Source: an uncultured Acidimicrobiales bacterium
Lineage (GTDB): Bacteria; Actinomycetota; Acidimicrobiia; Acidimicrobiales; Bin134
Reading direction: 5' to 3'
Assembly: GCA_951813325.1 (NCBI GenBank)
Contig: OX638350.1
Location: 1,661,029-1,725,028, forward strand
DNA: 64,000 bases
Shown one piece after another: positions 9,191 to 17,173 of this stretch. Positions within the stretch are counted from its first letter, which is position 1; every line of letters starts with the position of its first letter. The translations under genes and the position numbers were made by a program. The notes under the pieces are model-generated. The model was not told where the DNA came from. It saw only the letters and a program-made list of their open reading frames with translations, and made no database searches.

Positions 9191-9889
9191 TTACTGGCCC
9201 GCGGCCTGGGCGATCACCGCAGCCACCGCCTCGGGCTGGGCGAGCATGGGGGAGTGGCTTCCCTCCATGACCACGGAGTTGCCGGCCAGGCGGGCGCAAT
9301 CCCGCTGGAAATCCGCGGCCAGAGTGCGGTCGTCGGCGCACACGATGTAGGTGGATTCCACGTCCCGCCATGTGGCCCGAGCGAAGCGGTACGGCGCTTG
9401 GCCCAGCGGCTGGGGACGGAGCTGCGACTCGGCCCAAGCAACGTCGTCGGGGGAGCAGTCGTGGTAGAAGAGGTCGCCCGCCACCCCCGGCCTCACCGAG
9501 CTGTAGCCGTTTTCGCCGTGCTCGAGCGCGGGGAAGAAATTCTCGGCGATCACCGCTTCGGCCACATCAGGCGGATTCGCCTCGCCGCTCTCATCGCCGG
9601 GCAGGACGGCGGCCAGATACACCAGGTGGTCCACCGTGGCCGGGTCCAGCCCCGAGATGGACAGCCCGCCGAGCGAGTGGCCCACAGCCACCACCGGCCC
9701 CTCGTCGCCCAATTGGTCCCTCATGGCGCTCACATCGGCCTGGAGGGCGGCGATGTCTTCTGCGGTGGTCGGACGGCAGAGATCGGAGGCGTGGACGGCG
9801 ATGCCCTTCTCCCTCAAACACTCCTGCACGCGCCCCCAACACCACGGCCCGTGGAATGCCCCATGGGCCAATACAACTCCTGCGGTCAT
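9191..9889 (-). CDS. Alpha/beta hydrolase (esterase-like)
   Basis: 232 residues. It begins directly with the first strand and oxyanion turn (VVLAHGAFHGPWCW), typical of the salicylate-esterase/AB_hydrolase_6 group. The nucleophile elbow is GHSLGG with Ser72. A late Asp in VCADDRT and His in EGSHSPML complete a likely triad. The lid region is short. It lies 34 bases downstream of the aldo/keto reductase start on the same strand, so both may be co-transcribed. Substrate not predictable. Confidence 0.85.
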   Translation of the reverse strand: MTAGVVLAHGAFHGPWCWGRVQECLREKGIAVHASDLCRPTTAEDIAALQADVSAMRDQLGDEGPVVAVGHSLGGLSISGLDPATVDHLVYLAAVLPGDESGEANPPDVAEAVIAENFFPALEHGENGYSSVRPGVAGDLFYHDCSPDDVAWAESQLRPQPLGQAPYRFARATWRDVESTYIVCADDRTLAADFQRDCARLAGNSVVMEGSHSPMLAQPEAVAAVIAQAAGQ

Positions 9890-9968
9890 GGGGTCGCACT
9901 TTAGCTCGTATCACCTGAGGGTGGCTTCTGCGAGGTGTATAGCGGTCGGCAATGGGAAATACAGGGTA

Positions 9969-9995
9969 TTTACGTGGAATATGTGGAAATATAAT
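9969..9995 (+). promoter_or_regulatory. Candidate promoter of the hicAB locus
   Basis: An AT-rich island in otherwise GC-rich DNA contains TTTACG and a perfect TATAAT at 9990-9995, separated by 15 bases, which is a short spacer. The element lies about 50 bases before the hicA start. Nearby short repeats (GGAAATA twice) could be autoregulatory sites, but this is speculative. The rest of 9890-10047 holds no gene. Confidence 0.4.
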
Positions 9996-10047
9996 CTATA
10001 GAACGGGCAGGCCTCGGTGAGGGTCTGAGCCACGGGAGCAAAAGAAG

Positions 10048-10207
10048 ATGCCCAAGGTTCGAGATGCAGTCCGGTAGTCATCACCAGTACCACCACCCGG
10101 CCAAACCTGGCACTGTTACGATTGCGGGGAAGCCCAACGATGACGTGGAGTCATGGATTTGGTCCAGCATTATGAAGCAGGCCGGCCTCAGAAGGGACAA
10201 GCGATGA
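10048..10207 (+). pseudogene. hicA: Broken hicA-type mRNA interferase toxin gene
   Basis: The ATG opens MPKVRDAVR, the usual HicA start, then meets TAG. One base out of frame the rest of a HicA appears: SGSHHQYHHPAKPGTVTIAG, then KPNDDV and SIMKQAGLR, ending at TGA. The missing middle is about 14 codons in normal HicA (helix plus the strand before the catalytic GSH), so a deletion of roughly 40 bases shifted the frame. An internal ATG at 10064 could still give a 47-residue fragment with the catalytic-type His but without the N-terminal fold. The usual PPGTLNSI is also replaced by ESWIWSSI. The stop overlaps the hicB start as ATGA, as in intact operons. Confidence 0.85.
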
Positions 10208-10524
10208 AGCGTGACTATGCGGTCGTCTATGCCAAAGGCCCGAGAAACTACTCTGCCTATGCGCCTGACCTTCCCGGATGTGTGATCACTGCAAGCACAT
10301 GGGGAGAAGCTCAGGAGGTTGCTCGGGAAGCCATCGAGTTTCATATTCAAGGGCTCTTGGAAAACGGCGACCCTGTGCCTGAGAATCCCATGTCGCTCAG
10401 AGAAGCCATGGTTCACCACACCCGGCTCCTCGAGGAATGTGGTGACCCCGCATCCAAATCGCCTACCACGGTGAGCATGGTTGCGGTAGACGTCGAAATG
10501 CAGGCAGCCGCCAGAGCCAGTTGA
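10204..10524 (+). CDS. hicB: HicB-family antitoxin, orphaned by decay of its toxin
   Basis: 106 residues from the ATG that overlaps the hicA stop; AGAAGGGA lies 7 bases before it. An upstream in-frame ATG at 10153 lies inside hicA and is less likely. The N-terminal half is the HicB RNase-H-like fold: YAVVYAKGPRNYSAYAPDLP followed by GCVITASTWGEAQEVAREAI and GLLENGDPVPEN. The C-terminal DNA-binding region is short and weakly defined. In working systems HicB neutralises HicA and represses the operon. Here the toxin is broken, so it may protect against related toxins, repress only, or be decaying. Confidence 0.85.
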   Translation: MKRDYAVVYAKGPRNYSAYAPDLPGCVITASTWGEAQEVAREAIEFHIQGLLENGDPVPENPMSLREAMVHHTRLLEECGDPASKSPTTVSMVAVDVEMQAAARAS

Positions 10525-10616
10525 AACAACCCGCCTTCCCGGTGTCCGTGGTGAGCGGCCCGCCTTCGACCTCGGTCAACCTGGCTACTTGCCGGCGAGG
10601 GCTCTAAGTTCCGCCT

Positions 10617-11246
10617 ATGGCATCTGGGGGATCGCTGGAGGAGCGGCTGGAGCGATTGGAGTCCATCGAGGAGATCCGGGGGCTGGCCGCCCGCTACTGC
10701 CTGGCGCTGGACATGCGGGCCACCGACGCCTGGGCGGGCCTGTTTCCCGCCGATGTCCAGGTGGGGCGGGGGCGTTCCGGACGGGCCGCGCTGGCCGAGT
10801 GGTTCCGAGAGACGATGGGCGGCAAGTTCACCGGCACCGCCCACGTGGCCGGCAACCACATCATCGAGTTCGACGGCTCCGACCGGGCCCGCGGGGTGGT
10901 GTACTCCCGCAACGAGCACGAGGCCGGCGACGAGTGGGTGATCATGACCATGATGTACTGGGACGACTACGAGCGCATCGACGGCCGCTGGTACTTCCGG
11001 CGGCGGCTGCCCCTGTACTGGTACGCCACCGACCTGAACGCCCCGCCGATCGGGGACAACAAGATGCGCTGGCCCGACGAGGAGCCCTACGAGGGCGCCT
11101 GGCACGAGTTCTGGCCCACCTATCGGGAATTCTGGGCGAGCCGGCTGGCCGAGCCGGCCGATGTGGCCGAGCCCGCGCCGGTGGGGGAGTTCTTGACTTG
11201 GCTGCGGGGCGATACCGATGGGCTGCCCCGCGTGCGGGTGCGCTGA
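10617..11246 (+). CDS. SnoaL/NTF2-like protein
   Basis: 209 residues. A helix-rich start (LEERLERLESIEEIRGLAAR) leads into YCLALDMR and the cone-shaped SnoaL-like fold, with GTAHVAGNHIIEFDG and DDYERIDGRWYFRRR typical of the polyketide-cyclase-like and hydroxysteroid-isomerase-like group. The C-terminal ~60 residues are extra and Pro/Glu-rich. The next gene starts one base after its stop, so they form an operon with the oxidoreductase and the MaoC pair. Catalytic role unknown; many relatives act on sterol or aromatic CoA esters. Confidence 0.75.
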   Translation: MASGGSLEERLERLESIEEIRGLAARYCLALDMRATDAWAGLFPADVQVGRGRSGRAALAEWFRETMGGKFTGTAHVAGNHIIEFDGSDRARGVVYSRNEHEAGDEWVIMTMMYWDDYERIDGRWYFRRRLPLYWYATDLNAPPIGDNKMRWPDEEPYEGAWHEFWPTYREFWASRLAEPADVAEPAPVGEFLTWLRGDTDGLPRVRVR

Positions 11247-11247
11247 C

Positions 11248-12207
11248 GTGCGGGCCGCCTACCACGAGGCCCAGGGCGGGCTGGAGGTGCTGCGGGTGGG
11301 GGAGCTGCCCGACCCGGAGCCCGGCCCCGGCGACGTGCTCATCCGGGTGAGGGCCACCTCGATGGACCGGGTGGACGTGTACTGGCGGGAGGGGTCGCAC
11401 GGGATGAGGCTGCGCTGGCCCCAGCATGTGGGCGGACGGGACATCGCCGGCGTGGTGGAGGCGGTGGGAGAGCAGGTTGAGGCTGTGGCGGCGGGTGACC
11501 GTGTGGTGGCATCGGGAGAGCGGACTCACGCCACATTGGCACTGGCCCCAGCCGATTTGACGTTTCCCCTCCCTGACGGAATCAGCTTCGAAGCCGGCGG
11601 GGCCACTCCCACCGCAGGCCGCTCCGCCCATCAGGCCCTCATCGAGAAGGCGCAGATTCAGTCGGGAGAGATCGTGCTGGTGATGGCCGCCGGATCGGGC
11701 GTGGGAAGCTTCGGGGTGCAGATTGCCCGGGCGCTGGGTTGTCGGGTGATCACCACCGCGGGCACCGCTGAGAAGCGGTCCAAGGCCGTGGAGCTGGGCG
11801 CAGATCTGGCCATTGACCACTACAACGACGACATCGTGACCGCGGTGCGAGATGCCACCGACGGCCGCGGAGTCGACGTGGTGCTCGATCATGTGGGTAC
11901 CCCGGTGTTCGCCGCCGCGGTGAGATCATTGGCCCCGGAGGGCCGGTTCGTGACCTGCGGGGTCACCGCCGGGCACTTGGGCGAACTGCACCTGGGCCAG
12001 CTGTTCGTCAAGGGCGTCACCCTCATGGGGGTGGGCCGCCCCGACAATCAGCGCATCGCGGCCACCATGCGGGGGTTGCTGGCCATGATCGGTCGGGGGC
12101 AGGTCACCCCGGTGATCGCCGCGGCGTTCCCGCTGGAGGAGATCGCCGAGGCCCACCGGCTGATGGAGAGCTCGAGGTTCTTCGGCAAGATCGTGCTCAC
12201 TCCCTAG
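11248..12207 (+). CDS. Quinone-oxidoreductase-like MDR alcohol dehydrogenase
   Basis: 319 residues from a GTG directly after the preceding stop; the conserved start VRAAYHEAQGGLEVLRVGEL supports this over an upstream in-frame ATG at 11218. GroES-like domain to about residue 115 without the structural-zinc cysteines, then a Rossmann domain with VMAAGSGVGSFGVQIARALG as the NADPH motif, and the C-terminal IVLTP typical of QOR/crotonyl-CoA-reductase-like MDR enzymes. It probably reduces an enone or enoyl substrate with NADPH. Tightly placed in the SnoaL-QOR-MaoC cluster. Confidence 0.85.
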   Translation: MRAAYHEAQGGLEVLRVGELPDPEPGPGDVLIRVRATSMDRVDVYWREGSHGMRLRWPQHVGGRDIAGVVEAVGEQVEAVAAGDRVVASGERTHATLALAPADLTFPLPDGISFEAGGATPTAGRSAHQALIEKAQIQSGEIVLVMAAGSGVGSFGVQIARALGCRVITTAGTAEKRSKAVELGADLAIDHYNDDIVTAVRDATDGRGVDVVLDHVGTPVFAAAVRSLAPEGRFVTCGVTAGHLGELHLGQLFVKGVTLMGVGRPDNQRIAATMRGLLAMIGRGQVTPVIAAAFPLEEIAEAHRLMESSRFFGKIVLTP

Positions 12208-12214
12208 GAGGAAA

Positions 12215-12637
12215 ATGCGCTCATTTGAGTTTCCCATCGAGGCGGGCCACATCCAGGAGTTCAAGCGGGCGGTGGGGGACTACGACGCCTCGTTCGACCC
12301 CGACGCGGTGGCCCCGCCCACGTTCACGGTGGCCGCCGACCGCCACGACCCCGAATACGACCGCCGGCTTCGCTCCGACCGGCCCTGGCCGCCGGTCGCC
12401 CCCGAGTCGGGTTCGGGGTTCCACGCCGGAATGGTGTTCGAGTACCACCGCCACCCGAAAGCCGGCGAAGTGCTCACCGCCACGGTGGCCGACGGGCAGG
12501 AGTGGTTCAAACAGGGCCGTCGGGGCGGCCAGCTGCGGTTCCGGGAGATCGTCACCACTTTTTTTGACGACGACGGGCGGCCGTGCGTGACCGCCCGATG
12601 GATCAACGTGCGAGCCGCCAACGAGGTGCGGGAATGA
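12215..12637 (+). CDS. FAS1-like hot-dog dehydratase subunit (MaoC N-type)
   Basis: 140 residues, a single hot-dog domain like the N-terminal half of MaoC-type hydratases: EAGHIQEFKRAVGDYD, then PPTFTVAADRHDP, FHAGMVFEYHRHPKAGEVL and the late FREIVTTFFDDDG. It lacks the Asp/His hydratase motif, so it is probably the non-catalytic partner of the next gene, whose ATG overlaps its TGA (ATGA). GGAGG lies just before the ATG. Such split pairs (for example ChsH1/ChsH2) act on bulky enoyl-CoA esters. Confidence 0.82.
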   Translation: MRSFEFPIEAGHIQEFKRAVGDYDASFDPDAVAPPTFTVAADRHDPEYDRRLRSDRPWPPVAPESGSGFHAGMVFEYHRHPKAGEVLTATVADGQEWFKQGRRGGQLRFREIVTTFFDDDGRPCVTARWINVRAANEVRE

Positions 12638-13032
12638 CCCCCGAGGTGGGCGACCGGCACCGCCAGGTGGTGGCCGAGCGACTGACCCGCACGCAACTGG
12701 TGGCCTACGCCGGGGCCTCGGGCGACTTCCACCCCTTCCACCACGATGAGATCTACGCCACCGCCCACGGATTCGACCAGCTCTTTGCCCATGGGATGTT
12801 GACCATGGGCATCACCGGCCAAGCCCTGGTGACGGTGTTCGGCCCAGATGGCCTGCACCGCTACGGCGCCGACTTCCTCAAGCCGGTTTGGCCCGGCGAC
12901 ACCCTGACCGCCGAGCTGACGGTGAGCGCGGTTCATGCCGATGGCTCGGTGGATGTGGACATCGCCACCACCGACCAGCACGGCACCCTGGTGCTGCGGG
13001 GCGCCGCGGCGGGAAGGCTCGCCGCCGGATGA
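12634..13032 (+). CDS. MaoC-like (R)-specific enoyl-CoA hydratase subunit
   Basis: 132 residues from the overlapping ATG. The hydratase-2 motif is intact: YAGASGDFHPFHHDE, with Asp31 and His36 as the catalytic pair (His replaces the usual Asn of DxNP). FAHGMLTMG and the late VLRGAA strand fit the hot-dog fold. It probably works as a heterodimer with the preceding FAS1-like subunit, hydrating a trans-enoyl-CoA. It converges on trpC, 8 bases away. Confidence 0.88.
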   Translation: MTPEVGDRHRQVVAERLTRTQLVAYAGASGDFHPFHHDEIYATAHGFDQLFAHGMLTMGITGQALVTVFGPDGLHRYGADFLKPVWPGDTLTAELTVSAVHADGSVDVDIATTDQHGTLVLRGAAAGRLAAG

Positions 13033-13040
13033 TTCGGTGG

Positions 13041-13751
13041 TCAGGCCAGCAGCTCTCGGAGCCGCTTCACCGGATCGCCGGAGGTCACGAGGGCCTCGCC
13101 GATGAGGGCGGCGTCGTAGCCCGCGCCGCGCACCGCGGCCATTGACGTCCCGCCGGGAACGGCGATGCCGGACTCGGCCACCTTCACCACATGGCCGGGG
13201 AACAGCGGTGCCATGCGCTCGGCCCGCTGGTAGTCCATGGTGAACGCCTCGCTCTTGGGCTTCTCCCGCTGGTTGACCCCGATGACATCGGCGCCGGCTT
13301 GCAGCGCTGCTCGGAGCTCGCTCTCCGACTTGACCTCGGTGAGCACGTCCATGCCCAGCGACAGGCTCAACTCGTGCAACTCGGCCAGTTGCGCGGTGGC
13401 GAGTTCGGCGACGATCAACAGCAGCGCGTCGGCCCCCATCGCATGGGACTCGTAGACGTCTTCGGCGCTGGTAATGAAGTCCTTGCGAAGAACCGGCAGG
13501 TCGGACGCGATGGCTGCGGCGGCCAGATCATCACCGCTGCCGCCGAACATTTCCTGGTTGGTGAGCACCGACAGACACGACGCCCCGCCGTCGCGGTAGG
13601 CCGCTGCCATCTCGGCCGGATCGAGGCCGGCGTTCAGATCGCCTCTCGACGGCGACCGGCGCTTGATCTCGGCGATGATGGCCACGTCGTCAGAGGCCAA
13701 AAGAGCCTGTTTGAATCGCCCTGCTCGGCAGGCCCGCTCATCGGTTCCCAT
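13041..13751 (-). CDS. trpC: Indole-3-glycerol-phosphate synthase
   Basis: 236 residues; tryptophan synthesis, closing CdRP to indole-3-glycerol phosphate. TIM barrel with the family motifs AEIKRRSPSRG (catalytic Lys), LRKDFI (catalytic Lys), LTEVKSE (catalytic Glu) and KVAESGI. The usual GxNNR/NxRDL strand reads GVNQRE. The N-terminus is a little shorter than in many family members. No other trp gene is nearby, so the pathway is dispersed or this is a second copy. Confidence 0.9.
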   Translation of the reverse strand: MGTDERACRAGRFKQALLASDDVAIIAEIKRRSPSRGDLNAGLDPAEMAAAYRDGGASCLSVLTNQEMFGGSGDDLAAAAIASDLPVLRKDFITSAEDVYESHAMGADALLLIVAELATAQLAELHELSLSLGMDVLTEVKSESELRAALQAGADVIGVNQREKPKSEAFTMDYQRAERMAPLFPGHVVKVAESGIAVPGGTSMAAVRGAGYDAALIGEALVTSGDPVKRLRELLA

Positions 13752-13804
13752 AGGTCGGCATCATATGGGCGAGGCCGACCCCGGGAGAAGGCAGATAGAG
13801 CGGC

Positions 13805-14698
13805 CTAGGCCACCGCGGGTATGACCTCGGAGGCGAACAGGCTGAGCGTGTCGGGGGTGGCGAAGTCAGTGAACTGGAGCACGAACTGCTCGGCGCCCAA
13901 GGCCCGGTCGGCGCTCAAAGCCGCGGCCACCTCGTCGGGAGTGCCTGCCACCAGGGCCCAGTCGCCGAACCGGCGCTGGGCGGTGGCCACCACCTCGTCG
14001 CGGGCCGCCGAGGATGGGGCTAAACCGATGGCCCGCTGCACCGACAGACGGGCGTTGCCGGCCAAGGGAATGAGCTCGTCCAACTCAGCCATGCCGTACA
14101 CCGGGCAGTTCCACCAGTCGGCGAAGTCCCGCACCAGCGGCATGGTGAGCTTGCGGCCGGCCCCGCCGATCAAGATGGGGATGTGCCCGCTCACCGGTGT
14201 GGGCTGCTGTTGGGCGCCGCGCAGCTCGAAGAACCGGCCTTTGTGGTTGACCATCTCGCCAGTGAGCAGGGCCTGAACGACCTCCAATGTCTCCCGCAAG
14301 CGGGCGGCCCGCACTGCGGGGGGCTCGTCACCGATGCCGAACCGCTCCATCTCGTCGGGAACCGAGCCCCAGCCAATGCCCAGATCGAAGCGGCCCCCGC
14401 TCAAGTGGTCGAGGCTGACAATCATCTTGGCCAGCACAGCGGGATGGCGGAACTGCCCGCACAGCACCATATGGCCGACACGCACCCGCTCGGTCCACGC
14501 CGCCACCGCTGCGGCGGTCACAAAGGCGTCGTACATGGGCGAGGCGGGCAAAAGAGGCGGGGCCAGGTGGTCCATCAGGTCGATCTTGTGAAACCCGCAG
14601 GCCTCAGCGGCCTTCACCCGCGCTTCGATGGTAGCCATGCCCATCCGCATCTGAGGAATGAACAGGCTGAATTGCGGGGGGCTGGACAAATCAGCCAC
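13805..14698 (-). CDS. LLM-class flavin/F420-dependent oxidoreductase
   Basis: About 297 residues from a GTG (VADLSSPPQFSLFIPQMR) overlapping the end of the upstream crotonase gene; in-frame codons further up lie inside that gene. Luciferase-like TIM barrel: FHKIDLMDHLAPP, RVRVGHMVLCGQFRHPAVLA, SLDHLSGGRFDLGIGWG, then IPILIGGAG. Actinobacterial members mostly use F420 or FMN. Probably oxidises or reduces a lipid or xenobiotic; substrate unknown. The exact start is uncertain. Confidence 0.8.
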   Translation of the reverse strand: MADLSSPPQFSLFIPQMRMGMATIEARVKAAEACGFHKIDLMDHLAPPLLPASPMYDAFVTAAAVAAWTERVRVGHMVLCGQFRHPAVLAKMIVSLDHLSGGRFDLGIGWGSVPDEMERFGIGDEPPAVRAARLRETLEVVQALLTGEMVNHKGRFFELRGAQQQPTPVSGHIPILIGGAGRKLTMPLVRDFADWWNCPVYGMAELDELIPLAGNARLSVQRAIGLAPSSAARDEVVATAQRRFGDWALVAGTPDEVAAALSADRALGAEQFVLQFTDFATPDTLSLFASEVIPAVA

Positions 14699-15479
14699 CT
14701 TTTCCCAGGCCACGGCGCTGCATATCGTCGGTGTCGACAGTCCAGTTGCGCATGGCCTGTTCTTCAAGGGCCTTGGCCTCGGCGAAGCTCATGCCATCGC
14801 CTTCGTCGTAGAGCCGCATGGTTGCTGCCGTTGCCGGGGTGGTGGCGGCCACGATCTGGTTGGCCAGCGCTCTGGCCTGGGACAGCATCTCATGGTGGGG
14901 GGCAACGTGGTTGACCAGGCCGATGCGGAGGGCTTCTTGGGCACAGACGAAGCGGGCGGAGGCGGTCATCTCCTTGGCCATGCGCTTGCCCACGGCTCGG
15001 GGCAACAGGGCAGTCATGCCCCAACCGGCGATCACCCCGATCTTGGCGTGGGTATCGGCGAATCGGGCTTGCTCGGAGGCCACGATGAAGTCGCAGCTCA
15101 GGGCGATCTCCAAGCCGCCGGTGACGCAGGTGCCGTTCACCGCGCCGATCAAGGGCTTGGTGGTGTCTCGGCAGGCTTGGGCGGGGTCTTCGGCTTGGCG
15201 CTTGTCGCCGCGGGGATTGTCAGGGAGACCGTCGGCGGCCACCTCCCGCAGGTCGACCCCGCCGGTGAACACCGGATCGGCGCCGGTCAAGATGATGGCG
15301 TCCACCCCGTTGTCGGCATCGCAGGCCCGAAGCGCAGTACACAGGTCGTTGCGCATTCGCTTGGTCATGGCGTTGCGAGCCTCAGGCCGGTTCAACGTGA
15401 TGGTGGCAATCCTGTCGCTGACCTCGACCAGCAGGCGCTGGTCCTCGGGGGTGACGGGTTTGTCGGGGCGGTCGGCCAT
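14691..15479 (-). CDS. Enoyl-CoA hydratase/isomerase (crotonase family)
   Basis: 262 residues. Crotonase fold with ITLNRPEARNAM and oxyanion-hole segments TGADPVFTGGVDL and NGTCVTGGLEIALSCDF. The first catalytic Glu is present (GGLEIA); the position of the second is occupied by His (FADTHAKIGV), so hydration by the two-Glu mechanism is doubtful and isomerase, hydrolase or lyase activity is possible. The stop codon lies within the start region of the LLM gene, indicating coupling; aroC ends just upstream. Confidence 0.85.
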   Translation of the reverse strand: MADRPDKPVTPEDQRLLVEVSDRIATITLNRPEARNAMTKRMRNDLCTALRACDADNGVDAIILTGADPVFTGGVDLREVAADGLPDNPRGDKRQAEDPAQACRDTTKPLIGAVNGTCVTGGLEIALSCDFIVASEQARFADTHAKIGVIAGWGMTALLPRAVGKRMAKEMTASARFVCAQEALRIGLVNHVAPHHEMLSQARALANQIVAATTPATAATMRLYDEGDGMSFAEAKALEEQAMRNWTVDTDDMQRRGLGKGG

Positions 15480-15488
15480 TTTCGACTG

Positions 15489-16586
15489 TCAGCCGTCGCA
15501 ATCGAACACATCGACGGCCTGCTGGCGCAGCCAGTGGTCGGCCAGCACCAGCAGAACCTGGGCCTCCACCATGGGCACCGCTCGGGGCAGCACACAGGGA
15601 TCGTGGCGGCCGCGGGCGGCCAGGGTGACCGGGTTGTTGTCCCGGTCGACGGTGTCCTGGGCCGAGGCGATGGTGGCGGTAGGCTTGAACGCCACCCGGA
15701 CCACGATGTCCTCGCCGTTGCTGATGCCTCCTTGCACTCCGCCGGAGCGATTGGATACGGTGCGGGGCCGGCCTTCGGGACCAGGGGTGAACGGGTCGTT
15801 GTGCTCCCGGCCGGTCATGGATACCCCTGCGAAACCCGAGCCGATCTCGAAGCCCTTGGCCGCGGGCAACGACAGGGCGGCCTTGGCCAAATCAGCCTCC
15901 AGCTTGTCGAACACCGGCTCACCCAGACCGGGGGGCACCCCTCGGGCCACGCATTCGACTATCCCGCCCAGCGAGTTGCCGTCGCGGCGGGCCGCTTCGA
16001 TGGCCTCGGTCATAGCCTCCGCGTGTTCGGGCGATGGGCATCGGGTGGCGTCGGCCTCCACGTCGGCCAAAGTCACCGCAGCCAGATCGATGTCAGCAGT
16101 GATGGCGCCCACCTGGCAGACCCAGGCCAGCACCTCGATGTTGGCCGCGGTCCGCAAGAGCTGGCGGGCGATGGCCCCAGCCGCCACCCGGCCGATGGTT
16201 TCCCGGGCACTGGCCCGTCCCCCTCCCTGCCAGTTGCGGATGCCGTACTTGGCCTCGGTGGTGTAATCGGCGTGGGAGGGGCGGTAGACGTCCTTGAAGT
16301 CCTCATAGGCGCTGGGCCGGGCATCGGTGTTGCCCACCAGCATGGCAATGGGCGATCCCAGCGTGTGGCCTTCGAACACCCCCGAGAGGATCGCCACTTT
16401 GTCGGCCTCATCCCTCAGGGTGGTGAGCCGGCTCTGCCCCGGACGGCGCCGGTCGAGATCGTGCTGGATTATCTCCTCGGTCAGCGGCAGCCGGGGCGGG
16501 CATCCGTCCACCACCGCGCCGATGCCGCCGCCGTGGGATTCCCCAAACGTCGCGACCCGGAACAACCGCCCCGTCGAACTGCTCAT
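15489..16586 (-). CDS. aroC: Chorismate synthase
   Basis: 365 residues; last step of the shikimate pathway, EPSP to chorismate with reduced FMN. Motifs [14 protein letters not shown] near the start, [51 protein letters not shown] and [14 protein letters not shown] are all present. The ATG overlaps the stop of the upstream HicB-like gene as ATGA, an unusual coupling of a housekeeping enzyme to a toxin-antitoxin pair. Confidence 0.95.
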   Translation of the reverse strand: MSSSTGRLFRVATFGESHGGGIGAVVDGCPPRLPLTEEIIQHDLDRRRPGQSRLTTLRDEADKVAILSGVFEGHTLGSPIAMLVGNTDARPSAYEDFKDVYRPSHADYTTEAKYGIRNWQGGGRASARETIGRVAAGAIARQLLRTAANIEVLAWVCQVGAITADIDLAAVTLADVEADATRCPSPEHAEAMTEAIEAARRDGNSLGGIVECVARGVPPGLGEPVFDKLEADLAKAALSLPAAKGFEIGSGFAGVSMTGREHNDPFTPGPEGRPRTVSNRSGGVQGGISNGEDIVVRVAFKPTATIASAQDTVDRDNNPVTLAARGRHDPCVLPRAVPMVEAQVLLVLADHWLRQQAVDVFDCDG

Positions 16587-16819
16587 TGCGGCACGATGAC
16601 AGGCAGGTCGATCGACGCAATCGGAGCCTCATCGGCGTCGGGATCGCTCACCAAGATCACCTCAGGAGAATCACCGCTCTCCGCAGCAGCTTCCGCAATC
16701 AACATGCTCAGCTCTTCGAGTGTGTCAGCTCCCGCGTAGTAGGAAAAGTCGCCCATTTCGCCTTCCGCACACCACGCGGGACCCCTGTCTGGGTTCTCGT
16801 AGGCCTTTATCCTGGACAT
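16583..16819 (-). CDS. Small HicB-like antitoxin
   Basis: 78 residues. The pattern [20 protein letters not shown], then [20 protein letters not shown], matches the compact HicB/DUF1902 half-domain: an edge strand with an aromatic W, then a TLEEL helix. A charged tail DPDADEAP follows. No DNA-binding domain is present, as in many short HicBs. It lies 20 bases after the HicA-like gene and overlaps aroC by ATGA. Assignment is by pattern and by the toxin next to it. Confidence 0.7.
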   Translation of the reverse strand: MSRIKAYENPDRGPAWCAEGEMGDFSYYAGADTLEELSMLIAEAAAESGDSPEVILVSDPDADEAPIASIDLPVIVPQ

Positions 16820-16839
16820 ATTCGCCTTTCCGCCTTCGC

Positions 16840-17091
16840 TCAGATTAGCGCGTCGATTTCGGCATCAGAGAGACCCGCGTCATCGACGAGCATCTTCCGT
16901 AGAAACCTCGGGGACAATTCTCGTCCCTTGTGTATCGGCATGCAGATTGATTTTCTGCCCTCCGCTCGCAGCCACATATGGGAGCCCTTTCCGAGTCGTG
17001 GAACTTCCCGGTATCCGATCTTGTGCAGCAGGCGCAGCACGTTCGGCACCTTGAGTGCTGGAAATCGAGAAACTGGATATGGAATAGACAT
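16840..17091 (-). CDS. hicA: HicA-like mRNA interferase toxin
   Basis: 83 residues from the ATG giving MSIPYPVSRFP; longer versions from 17133 would run through a likely promoter. The HicA dsRBD-like fold is complete: VPNVLRLLHKIGYREVPRLG, then KGSHMWLRAEGR with the catalytic GSH, MPIHKGRELSPRFLRKML and the terminal AGLSDAEIDALI. HicA cleaves mRNA when its antitoxin is lost. The partner is the 78-residue gene 20 bases downstream. The upstream region is AT-rich, which suggests acquisition. Confidence 0.8.
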   Translation of the reverse strand: MSIPYPVSRFPALKVPNVLRLLHKIGYREVPRLGKGSHMWLRAEGRKSICMPIHKGRELSPRFLRKMLVDDAGLSDAEIDALI

Positions 17092-17104
17092 AACATAACA
17101 TGAA

Positions 17105-17133
17105 ATAACAGTAAACATAGTGGCATAACGCAA
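17105..17133 (-). promoter_or_regulatory. Candidate promoter of the second hicAB locus
   Basis: On the minus strand TTGCGT and TGTTAT are 17 bases apart, and the implied start of transcription is a few bases before the chosen hicA ATG. The tract 17080-17135 is AT-rich with repeated ACATAACAT-like units, possible HicB or HicA-HicB binding sites. Confidence 0.4.
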
Positions 17134-17173
17134 AGGATCAATGAGTCGTGCGCCTGTATGCCACGATGTACAG

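Noticed and set aside
14658..16739. Very long open frame on the plus strand (693 codons)
   Set aside because: It is the reverse shadow of crotonase and aroC; its product is low-complexity Gly/His/Val-rich without any domain, as expected from high GC at third positions.
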